Assembly: GCA_900313295.1 (NCBI GenBank)
Contig: OMQS01000083.1
Span: 1-6,865, forward strand
From: an uncultured Eubacteriales bacterium
GTDB taxonomy: Bacteria > Bacillota > Clostridia > Oscillospirales > Oscillospiraceae
DNA length: 6,865 nucleotides
Direction: 5' to 3'
This document shows positions 1 through 5,745 of this stretch, piece by piece; the first letter of the stretch is position 1; every line of letters starts with the position of its first letter. The position numbers were made by a program, and so were the translations under genes. The notes beneath the pieces were generated by a model that saw nothing but the letters and a program-made list of their open reading frames with translations, was not told the DNA's origin and searched no databases.

Positions 1-555
1 CGCCTGCCGAACCGCCCGAATATAGCGGGGGTGGCGGGTGGAGAACAGGGTGTCCCCCTCGTTGAACTTTGTCACCAGGTCAAAATGCCCCACGATCCGG
101 CAGCCGGTGCGCTCCCGAACCTGCGCCACCGTGCGGTAATAGTCCTCCGCAAAGGCGTACCAGTCGCCGCCGTAATAGTCCTGCACGGCCTGCGCCTGCT
201 GCGCCTCGGAAGCGTCCACCGGCAGATATGCGCCATTTTTTCGCAGATAATGGACGCTGCCGATGACGTAATCATATTCCTCCGTGAATGCCTCGGAATA
301 AAAGTCCTGCTCAATACCCATATAAATGCAAATGCGTCCGGTGTATTTTTGCTGCAGGCGGCGGATCTCCGCCTTATATTCCGCCGTTTGCGCCACGGAC
401 ATGCAGTATCCCTCGTCATAGGGGGCGTAGGAGTGGCCGCTGAAGCCAAGGGCAGGGCAGCCCAGCTCCAGCGCCCGCAGCACCAGCTCCTCCGGCGTGT
501 CCTTGCCGTCGCAGAGGCAAGTGTGGGTATGAAAATTGGAAAACCTATCTCTCAT
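1..555 (-). CDS. hisK: PHP-domain histidinol-phosphatase-like protein (HisK/HisJ family), 3' end outside the window
   Basis: This is a metal-dependent phosphoesterase of the PHP superfamily. The closest match I recognise is the histidinol-phosphate phosphatase that catalyses the penultimate step of histidine synthesis in Firmicutes, a cytoplasmic enzyme. The visible 185 residues start MRDRFSNFHTHTCLCDGK, with the PHP metal-binding pair His9 and His11 and Asp16. They continue with GFSGHS (His41), the GIEQDF segment (Glu82), SVHYLR (His102) and RIVGHFDLVTKF (His157), which are the expected family motifs in the expected order. Family members are about 260-280 residues, so roughly a third is missing beyond the left edge. 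The ATG lies inside the 3' end of the upstream exoribonuclease gene (11-base overlap). It has no good Shine-Dalgarno sequence, so translation is probably coupled. No other histidine genes are visible, so the exact substrate is inferred. Another PHP phosphoesterase activity remains possible. Confidence 0.85.
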   Translation of the reverse strand, partial: MRDRFSNFHTHTCLCDGKDTPEELVLRALELGCPALGFSGHSYAPYDEGYCMSVAQTAEYKAEIRRLQQKYTGRICIYMGIEQDFYSEAFTEEYDYVIGSVHYLRKNGAYLPVDASEAQQAQAVQDYYGGDWYAFAEDYYRTVAQVRERTGCRIVGHFDLVTKFNEGDTLFSTRHPRYIRAVRQA

Positions 556-1480
556 GGTTATATATTTTCTTGTCTATGGCGTAAATTTTTCCGCTGAAGG
601 TGCCCACGGGGGTGTTTTCCATGGCCTCGGTGTAGATCTCCATGCGGCTGTCGATGAGATCAAGGTAGCTCAAAAGCTCCGCTTCGATGCACATGGGGCG
701 CACTGCCGCGCCGAACTCCGGCTCACCGTGGTGAGAGAGGATCATGTGCTGCAGCAGCACGGATTTTTCCTCCGGTATGCCCAGCTCCTGCGCCGCGCGA
801 CCCGCCGCCTCGGCGCCCAGCACCAAATGCCCCAACAGCTGCCCCTTCAGGGAGTACTCCGCCACCAGACCCAGCGGGGACGTGACAAACTCCTCGCACT
901 TGCAGAAATCATGGAGCAGCGTGCCCGCCAGCAGCAGGCTGCGATCCACCGTCGGATAGAGGCCGGCATAGAAATCGGCGGCTTTCAGCATGTAAGCCGT
1001 GTGCATCAGCAGGCCGCCCACAAAGCCGTGGTGCATGCTCTTGGCCGCCGGAATGAGGCGGAACTGCTTGCCGTACGCCGCCAGCAGCTTCTCGCACACG
1101 GCGCGGTAGTCCTTGTCCTCCATGGACGCCACCAGCTCCAGCAGCCACGCCCATGTTTCATCCATCTCGATGGGCGCCGTGGCCACCAGGTCGCTGACCT
1201 TGAAGTCGTCGTTCTCCGCCGCCAGACGAATGCGGTACACCGTCACCTGCGGCGCGCCCCGATATTCGGACGCCAGTCCGGAAATCCACGCTACCTTGCC
1301 CACGTCCGCCGGCCCGATGGGCCCCGTGTAATCCCACACCTGCGCCGTGACGGCGCCGCTGCGGTCGGCCAGATTCAGCGTGAGAAAGGGCTTTCCCGCC
1401 GATGTGGTACGCTGGGCAATGTTCTGCAAAATATAGTATCCCTCAAAGCGGTCGCCGGTTTTCATGTCATGGATCAGCAT
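545..1480 (-). CDS. yhaM: YhaM-like 3'-5' exoribonuclease (OB-fold plus HD domain)
   Basis: The 311-residue protein matches the length and architecture of Bacillus YhaM (about 314 residues), a cytoplasmic 3'-5' exoribonuclease that trims RNA ends. Residues about 8-90 form a nucleic-acid-binding OB fold, with the typical segment AGKPFLTLNLADRSG followed by AQVWD. The HD phosphohydrolase domain covers about residues 140-290. It shows MHHGFVGGLLMHT (His150, His151, His160), the HD pair in LLHDFCK (His190, Asp191, Lys194), His218, SHHGEPEFG (His250, His251) and SYLDLIDSRM (Asp274). The usual small residue in HDxGK is Cys193 here. The start is well supported: AAGGAG lies 8 bases upstream and almost touches the cls stop codon 15 bases away. 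The gene overlaps the downstream PHP gene by 11 bases, so cls, this gene and the PHP gene look co-transcribed. The family assignment is firm; the exact RNA substrates are not deducible. Confidence 0.9.
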   Translation of the reverse strand: MLIHDMKTGDRFEGYYILQNIAQRTTSAGKPFLTLNLADRSGAVTAQVWDYTGPIGPADVGKVAWISGLASEYRGAPQVTVYRIRLAAENDDFKVSDLVATAPIEMDETWAWLLELVASMEDKDYRAVCEKLLAAYGKQFRLIPAAKSMHHGFVGGLLMHTAYMLKAADFYAGLYPTVDRSLLLAGTLLHDFCKCEEFVTSPLGLVAEYSLKGQLLGHLVLGAEAAGRAAQELGIPEEKSVLLQHMILSHHGEPEFGAAVRPMCIEAELLSYLDLIDSRMEIYTEAMENTPVGTFSGKIYAIDKKIYNHER

Positions 1481-1488
1481 ATTTCTCT

Positions 1489-1494
1489 CTCCTT
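1489..1494 (-). promoter_or_regulatory. Ribosome binding site of the yhaM-like gene
   Basis: On the minus strand the sequence AAGGAG lies 8 bases before the ATG at 1480 and one base after the cls TAA stop. It fixes the start at the first Met rather than the in-frame ATG five codons later. Ribosomes finishing cls would reach this site directly. Confidence 0.75.
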
Positions 1495-1495
1495 T

Positions 1496-3040
1496 TTACA
1501 TCCACATGGCAAAGGGTCGCAGCACGGCGCCCAAGATCTTTACATACCATTTGCGCTTTTTCCAGCTCTCCATCGTCACCTGTCGGCTCTTTTCCATCGT
1601 CCGGTTCATGTCCTCCTGCACCGCCGCCACGGCGCTGCCGGAAAACAGGGCGCCGCACTCAAAATGGAGCTGAAAGCTGCGGTAGTCCATGTTCACAGAC
1701 CCCACGAAGCCCACCTCGCCGTCCGCCACCACGGACTTGGCGTGGAGCAGACCGGGGGTGTAGGTGTAGATCTTCACATCGTGCTCCAGCAGCTCGCCGA
1801 AATAGGACTGCGCCACCATATAGGCAAATTTATGATCCGGTATCCCCGGCAGCATAAGACGCACGTCCACGCCGCTGTCGGCGGCTATGCTCAGCGTGTG
1901 GATCATAGGCTCGTCGATAGCCAGGTAGGGCGTGGTGATCCAGACATATCGGTTGGCGCTGCCGATGAGCTGCTGGTAGGTGTCCTCCACGGTGTTGACG
2001 GGGTTATTGTCAGGCCCGTCCACCAGCGGCTGGCAAAAATCGCCGCCGCCGACGCCGCCGCAGGGGCGGTAGGTGTCCCACGGCTCCCGCAGCTCGCCGC
2101 CTATACGCAGCCACAGGTACATGAACTGGCGGGTGAAGCCCCAGGCGCCCTCCCCCTCCAGACGCAGGCCGCAGTCCTTCCAGTAGCCGAAGCGCACGAT
2201 GAGATTGGCGTATTCGTCCGCCAGATTGGCGCCGCCGGTGTAGGCAACATCGCCGTCGATAACGGCGATTTTTCTATGGTCGCGGTAGTTGAAATAGAGC
2301 CGGTTTACATAGTGATGCACGGGGTTGAACATCTGCACCCATATTCCCTTTTGCCGCAGTGCCTGTATCTCCTCCGGCGGCATGGTCATCATGCTGCCGA
2401 AGTCGTCGAGGATGAGGTTGACCTCCACCCCGTCGGCAGCGCGCTCCGCCAGAACCTTGCATATGCGATCCCATATCTGCCCTTTTGAAGCGATGTAATA
2501 CTCCAGAAAGATGAATTTCTGCGCCTTTTCCAGTCGGGCGAGCAGATCCTCCAGATACTCCTCGCCGGTGGGGAAATAGGTCATTTCCGTGTTTGCAAAC
2601 AGGGGCAGATCCTGCCGCCGCAGATACTCCGTCAGCTTCGCCCAGCGAGGCCAGCGGCGGGCAAGCTCTGCCTGCGCCCGGTCGCTGCTCTCCTGCACCT
2701 CCGGCAGCTCCGGCGGCATACGCATGGTCTTGAGCGCCAGCTTCTTTTTCACCTGGTTGCCGTTCCAGAGAAAGTACAAAATCAGCCCCACCACCGGCAC
2801 CAGCATAATGAGAATGATCCAGCCGGGCTTATAGCTGCTGCTGCCGGGGCGAATGTATATCCGCGCCACGCAGAAGACTGACACGATCTCCAGCACAGCG
2901 TAGGCAATGTACGCCTTCTGCCGGAGCACCTGGGTCAGCGCCACCACGATGGCGATCTGCAAAAGCAGCAAAAGCGCCACCAGCACAAGGCGCAGCGCAG
3001 CGGATATTCTTCTCTCTGTTTTTCGCTGAACTTGCTTCAT
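1496..3040 (-). CDS. cls: Cardiolipin synthase (phospholipase D superfamily)
   Basis: This membrane enzyme makes cardiolipin by joining two phosphatidylglycerol molecules and releasing glycerol. The 514-residue length is typical. Three hydrophobic segments lie near the N-terminus (about residues 14-36, 43-62 and 73-92), as in the PLDc_N region of Firmicutes Cls. Two complete phospholipase D HKD motifs follow: HRKIAVIDGD (His255, Lys257, Asp262) with TGGANLADEY behind it, and HAKSVVADGE (His433, Lys435, Asp440) with GSVNMDYRSF behind it. All catalytic residues are present, so the enzyme should be active. A glycine-rich loop between two cysteines (Cys327 to Cys336) sits between the two catalytic halves. 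AAAGGA lies 11 bases before the ATG, slightly far but usable. The gene sits 74 bases after pncB, with a hairpin in between, and 15 bases before the yhaM-like gene. No clear promoter is visible just upstream. Confidence 0.95.
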   Translation of the reverse strand: MKQVQRKTERRISAALRLVLVALLLLLQIAIVVALTQVLRQKAYIAYAVLEIVSVFCVARIYIRPGSSSYKPGWIILIMLVPVVGLILYFLWNGNQVKKKLALKTMRMPPELPEVQESSDRAQAELARRWPRWAKLTEYLRRQDLPLFANTEMTYFPTGEEYLEDLLARLEKAQKFIFLEYYIASKGQIWDRICKVLAERAADGVEVNLILDDFGSMMTMPPEEIQALRQKGIWVQMFNPVHHYVNRLYFNYRDHRKIAVIDGDVAYTGGANLADEYANLIVRFGYWKDCGLRLEGEGAWGFTRQFMYLWLRIGGELREPWDTYRPCGGVGGGDFCQPLVDGPDNNPVNTVEDTYQQLIGSANRYVWITTPYLAIDEPMIHTLSIAADSGVDVRLMLPGIPDHKFAYMVAQSYFGELLEHDVKIYTYTPGLLHAKSVVADGEVGFVGSVNMDYRSFQLHFECGALFSGSAVAAVQEDMNRTMEKSRQVTMESWKKRKWYVKILGAVLRPFAMWM

Positions 3041-3071
3041 AAGGGGATGATTCCTTTCTTTCTAAAAGGCC

Positions 3072-3102
3072 GGCAGGACTGCACTTTTCGGACAGTCCTG
3101 CC
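3072..3102 (-). terminator. Hairpin after pncB, possible weak intrinsic terminator or attenuator
   Basis: GGCAGGACTG and CAGTCCTGCC form a perfect 10-bp stem around an 11-base loop, starting 12 bases after the pncB stop. On the minus-strand transcript the stem is followed by GGCC and only four U residues before an A. The stem is strong but the U-tract is poor and offset. I read it as a leaky terminator or mRNA 3' end stabiliser that lets part of the transcription continue into cls. It could also be a simple processing or pausing structure. Confidence 0.5.
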
Positions 3103-3114
3103 ATAAGGCTTCGT

Positions 3115-4563
3115 TCAATGCTTGGAGCGCAGCAGATCCTGCTGGATCTGCCACAGCTTCTGGGAAAAGTCCACATAGTACTTGTGGGGATAGTCGAACC
3201 GCTTTACCTCGTCCCAGAGGGTATCCACCTCCCGCCGGCAGTACTCCCGTATCTGCTCCAGCGTGGGGCGGCTGTACACGCACTTGCCGCCGAGGAACAC
3301 GGGCACCTGCAGCTCGCGGGCGGAGAAGTTATACACGGTCTTAGTCTTCCAGGTGGCGTTGGGGTCGAACAGCTCCAGATCCTTCCCGTCGTCCACCTGC
3401 TCGTCATACACAGTCATATAGTCGGCGATGGCCTTGCCGGTGTCCCGTCCATAGAAGCGGTACACTTTTTTGAAGTGGGGTACCGTGATCTTTTCCACAT
3501 TCTCGCTGACCTTGATCTTGGGGATGACGTTCCCCGCCTCGTCCTCCACGGCCGTCAGCTTGTATACGCCGCCGAACACAGGCTCGCTCTTGGCGGTGAT
3601 CATCCGCTCACCCACGCCGAACAGGTCGATCTGCGCCCCCTGCAGCAGCAGATCCTGAATGAGGTATTCATCCAGAGAGTTGGAAACGGAGATCTTGCAG
3701 TCCGTCCAGCCCGCATCATCCAGCATTTTCCGCGCCTGACGGCTGAGATAGGCCATGTCGCCGGAGTCCAGACGGATGCCGCACTTGGTGATACCCAGCG
3801 GCTTCAGCACCTCGTTGAAAGCGCGGATGGCGTTGGGCACGCCGGATTTCAGGGTGTCATAGGTGTCCACCAGGAGGGTGGCGTTGGTGGGATAGATCTC
3901 GCAGTAGGCCTTGAAGGCGTCGTACTCCGTGTTGAACATCTGCACCCATGCGTGGGCCATGGTGCCGCCGGCGGGCACGCCGTACAGCTCGTCTGAGATG
4001 GTACAGGCCGTGCCGTGGCAGCCGCCGATGTAGGCCGCCCGCGCGCCCACGATGGCCGCATCCGCCCCCTGCGCCCGACGGGAGCCGAACTCCAGCACCG
4101 TGCGGCCTCTGGCCGCCCGCACGATGCGGTTGGCCTTGGTGGCAATGAGGCTCTGGTGGTTGATAGTGAGCAGGGTGAAGGTTTCGATGAGCTGTGCCTC
4201 GATAGCCGGGGCACGCACCGTCACCAGTGGCTCGCGGGGGAACACCGGCGTGCCCTCGGGGATGGCGTAGATGTCGCCCGTAAAGCGGAAATTCTCCAGA
4301 TAGGCCAAAAACTCCTCGTCAAAGAGCTTGCGGCCGCGCAGATAGTCGATGTCCTCCTTGGTGAAATGGAGGTTTTCGATATACTCGATGAGCTGCTCCA
4401 GACCTGCCGCGATGGCAAAGCCGCCGTTATCCGGCACCCTGCGGAAAAATACGTCGAAATAGGTGATGCGGTCTTTGTAGCCGGTTTTGAAATACCCGTT
4501 GCCCATGGTCAGCTCATAAAAGTCGCAGAGCATGGTCATGTTCAGCTTTTCCTGTGTTTTCAT
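3115..4563 (-). CDS. pncB: Nicotinate phosphoribosyltransferase
   Basis: This cytoplasmic enzyme converts nicotinate and PRPP to nicotinate mononucleotide, with ATP hydrolysis, in the Preiss-Handler NAD salvage route. The 482-residue product has the family features in order: an N-terminal MTMLCDFYELTMGNGYF segment, LEFGSRRAQG (about 157-166), CHGTACTISDELYG, and GGTMAHAW, whose His204 matches the phosphorylated catalytic histidine. RLDSGDMAYLS (about 264-274) and GVGERMITA (about 316-324) follow in the phosphate-binding half. I chose the ATG at 4563 because GAGG lies 7 bases upstream. An in-frame ATG two codons earlier (4569) is only one base from that GAGG. The gene has its own strong promoter just after the polyamine operon terminator and is followed by a hairpin before cls. 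Sequence and length are normal, with no sign of damage. Confidence 0.95.
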   Translation of the reverse strand: MKTQEKLNMTMLCDFYELTMGNGYFKTGYKDRITYFDVFFRRVPDNGGFAIAAGLEQLIEYIENLHFTKEDIDYLRGRKLFDEEFLAYLENFRFTGDIYAIPEGTPVFPREPLVTVRAPAIEAQLIETFTLLTINHQSLIATKANRIVRAARGRTVLEFGSRRAQGADAAIVGARAAYIGGCHGTACTISDELYGVPAGGTMAHAWVQMFNTEYDAFKAYCEIYPTNATLLVDTYDTLKSGVPNAIRAFNEVLKPLGITKCGIRLDSGDMAYLSRQARKMLDDAGWTDCKISVSNSLDEYLIQDLLLQGAQIDLFGVGERMITAKSEPVFGGVYKLTAVEDEAGNVIPKIKVSENVEKITVPHFKKVYRFYGRDTGKAIADYMTVYDEQVDDGKDLELFDPNATWKTKTVYNFSARELQVPVFLGGKCVYSRPTLEQIREYCRREVDTLWDEVKRFDYPHKYYVDFSQKLWQIQQDLLRSKH

Positions 4564-4570
4564 CCTCATA

Positions 4571-4574
4571 CCTC
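4571..4574 (-). promoter_or_regulatory. Ribosome binding site that decides the pncB start
   Basis: The minus strand reads TTTGAGGTATGAGGATG. The GAGG core is 1 base from the first ATG (4569) but 7 bases from the second (4563), which favours the second. A weaker GAG further upstream could still serve the first ATG, so the alternative start adding two residues (Met-Arg) cannot be excluded. Confidence 0.55.
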
Positions 4575-4608
4575 AAAGCTCATTATGTAATGGGGGTATA
4601 CTTTGTTT

Positions 4609-4637
4609 ATTATAGCCCTTTTTTTCTTTTTTTGCAA
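4609..4637 (-). promoter_or_regulatory. Sigma-A-type promoter of pncB
   Basis: On the minus strand there is a perfect -10 box TATAAT (4609-4614) and a -35 box TTGCAA (4632-4637, four of six matches to TTGACA), separated by exactly 17 bases. The spacer is almost pure purine, A7-G-A7 then GGGC. The predicted transcription start is near 4602, giving a leader of about 40 bases before the pncB ATG. The -35 box lies just downstream of the polyamine operon terminator. Confidence 0.85.
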
Positions 4638-4641
4638 CAAG

Positions 4642-4683
4642 AAAAGAGCACATATCCGGCGATGGTCGGCTATGCGCTCTTTT
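4642..4683 (-). terminator. Intrinsic terminator of the pot operon
   Basis: AAAAGAGCGCATA (4671-4683) pairs with TATGTGCTCTTTT (4642-4654) in a 13-bp stem with one G-U wobble, around a 16-base loop that can form a small inner CCG/CGG stem. The last pairs are A-U, giving a U-rich 3' edge continuing into CUUG. The stem begins three bases after the potD stop codon. This separates the polyamine operon from pncB. The A-rich left arm would give a U-run in the other direction too, but no plus-strand gene is present to terminate. Confidence 0.85.
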
Positions 4684-4686
4684 GCG

Positions 4687-5745
4687 TCAGTATTTTACTT
4701 TGGCCAGACAGATGCGGATCCACTCGTGGTCATAAAACGTGAGGGTGTCCTCCGGCAGGCCGCCGAAGGTCTCGGCCTTGTCCAGAATGTCCGCATCGGG
4801 GTAGGCCACCGGGTCGGTAGCCATATCCTCGTCCATCTCCTCCATGGCGGTGGCAGAGGGGCAGGAATAGCCCGTTTCCTCGCAGTTGCGCAAGACGATG
4901 TCGTCTCGGCACATAAAGTTGATGAAGGTCAGGGCGTCCTCATAGTTCTTCGAGCAGGTGGGGATGCACATGGCGTCCACGAACAGGTTACTGCCCTCCT
5001 CCGGCTGCACGAAGGCCAAGTCCGGATTCTCCTCCACCATGGTCAGATAGTCGCCGGCGTAGTAGGTGCCCATGGCAGCCTCGTTGTTGATCATCTTGTC
5101 GAAGATCTGATCCATAACATAGGCCTGCACGATGCCGGCCTCTTTCTGCTTGATGAGCAGGTCGGTGGCCTCGGCGATCTGGTCTTTATCCGTGGTGTTG
5201 AAGGAGTAGCCCAGCGCCTTCAGGGCAAGGCCGATGCAGTCGCGGGGATTGTCAAAGATCAGCAGCTGCCCCTTGAGGTCGGTGGTGAACAAATCCATCC
5301 AGCTGGTGGGCGGCTCGTCCACCATGGTGGTGTTGTAGATGATGCCGGTGGTGCCCCACATATAGGGCAGGCTGTACTTCTGATCCGGATCGTAGGCGGG
5401 GCTGAGATAACGCTCGTCGATGTTTTCGGCGTTGGGGATCCTGCTGTAGTCCAGCTCCATCAGCAGCCCCTCCTCCCCCATGCGAGCCACCATGTAGTCC
5501 GAGGGGATGATCACGTCGTAGCTGTTGCCGCCGCCCTTGATGGCGGAATAAAGCATCTCGTTGGAGGCGAAGGTGTTGTAGTTGACGTGGATGCCCGTTT
5601 CGGCCTCGAAATCGTCGAAAATGGACTCGTCGATATATTCGCCCCAGTTATACACGTTGATGCTGCGCTCCGTCTGCCCGCTCTGGCAGCCCGCCAGAGG
5701 CAGCGCCAGCAGCAGGATCAGGAGCAAAATGGCGATCTTTTTCAT
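4687..5745 (-). CDS. potD: Polyamine ABC transporter substrate-binding lipoprotein PotD
   Basis: This is the extracellular spermidine/putrescine receptor that delivers ligand to the PotB-PotC permease. The 352-residue protein starts with a lipoprotein signal peptide: MKK, a leucine-rich core and the lipobox LPLAGC with Cys20 as the lipidation site. The mature part aligns by eye with E. coli PotD: VYNWGEYID (Trp34, Tyr37), IPSDYMV (Ser82, Tyr84), SLPYMWGTTGI, TSWMDLF, DNPRD (Asp165, Asp169), FVDAMCIP (Asp257) and TGYSCPS (Tyr293). Two ligand-stacking tryptophans of E. coli PotD (229 and 255) are Tyr229 and Phe255 here, so the exact polyamine preference is open. The ATG shares one base with the potC stop (TGATG). 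GGAGG lies 9 bases upstream. A GTG directly before the ATG is an alternative start. The terminator follows at once. Confidence 0.93.
   Translation of the reverse strand: MKKIAILLLILLLALPLAGCQSGQTERSINVYNWGEYIDESIFDDFEAETGIHVNYNTFASNEMLYSAIKGGGNSYDVIIPSDYMVARMGEEGLLMELDYSRIPNAENIDERYLSPAYDPDQKYSLPYMWGTTGIIYNTTMVDEPPTSWMDLFTTDLKGQLLIFDNPRDCIGLALKALGYSFNTTDKDQIAEATDLLIKQKEAGIVQAYVMDQIFDKMINNEAAMGTYYAGDYLTMVEENPDLAFVQPEEGSNLFVDAMCIPTCSKNYEDALTFINFMCRDDIVLRNCEETGYSCPSATAMEEMDEDMATDPVAYPDADILDKAETFGGLPEDTLTFYDHEWIRICLAKVKY

Noticed and set aside
31..597. A 188-codon plus-strand frame at the left edge
   Set aside because: The minus strand here carries a continuous PHP-domain protein with its metal-binding motifs, so the plus frame is a shadow.
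545..1480. HD-domain protein as a Cas3-type or antiphage nuclease
   Set aside because: The OB-fold plus HD layout, the length and motifs such as MHHGFVGGLLMHT fit YhaM. No helicase domain, cas gene or CRISPR repeat is nearby.
536..2488. A 650-codon open frame on the plus strand opposite cls and the yhaM-like gene
   Set aside because: It is fully antisense to two genes with clear conserved motifs, and its product is rich in His, Arg, Ala and Val as expected from reading GC-rich codons backwards. No domain is recognisable.
3118..3996. A 292-codon plus-strand frame, and another at 4015-4590, both opposite pncB
   Set aside because: Both are shadows of the pncB codon pattern; the opposite frame encodes an intact phosphoribosyltransferase.
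4570..4690. Possible riboswitch or small RNA in the potD-pncB gap
   Set aside because: The only stable structure is the terminator hairpin of the pot operon. The pncB leader after the promoter is only about 40 bases, too short for a typical riboswitch.
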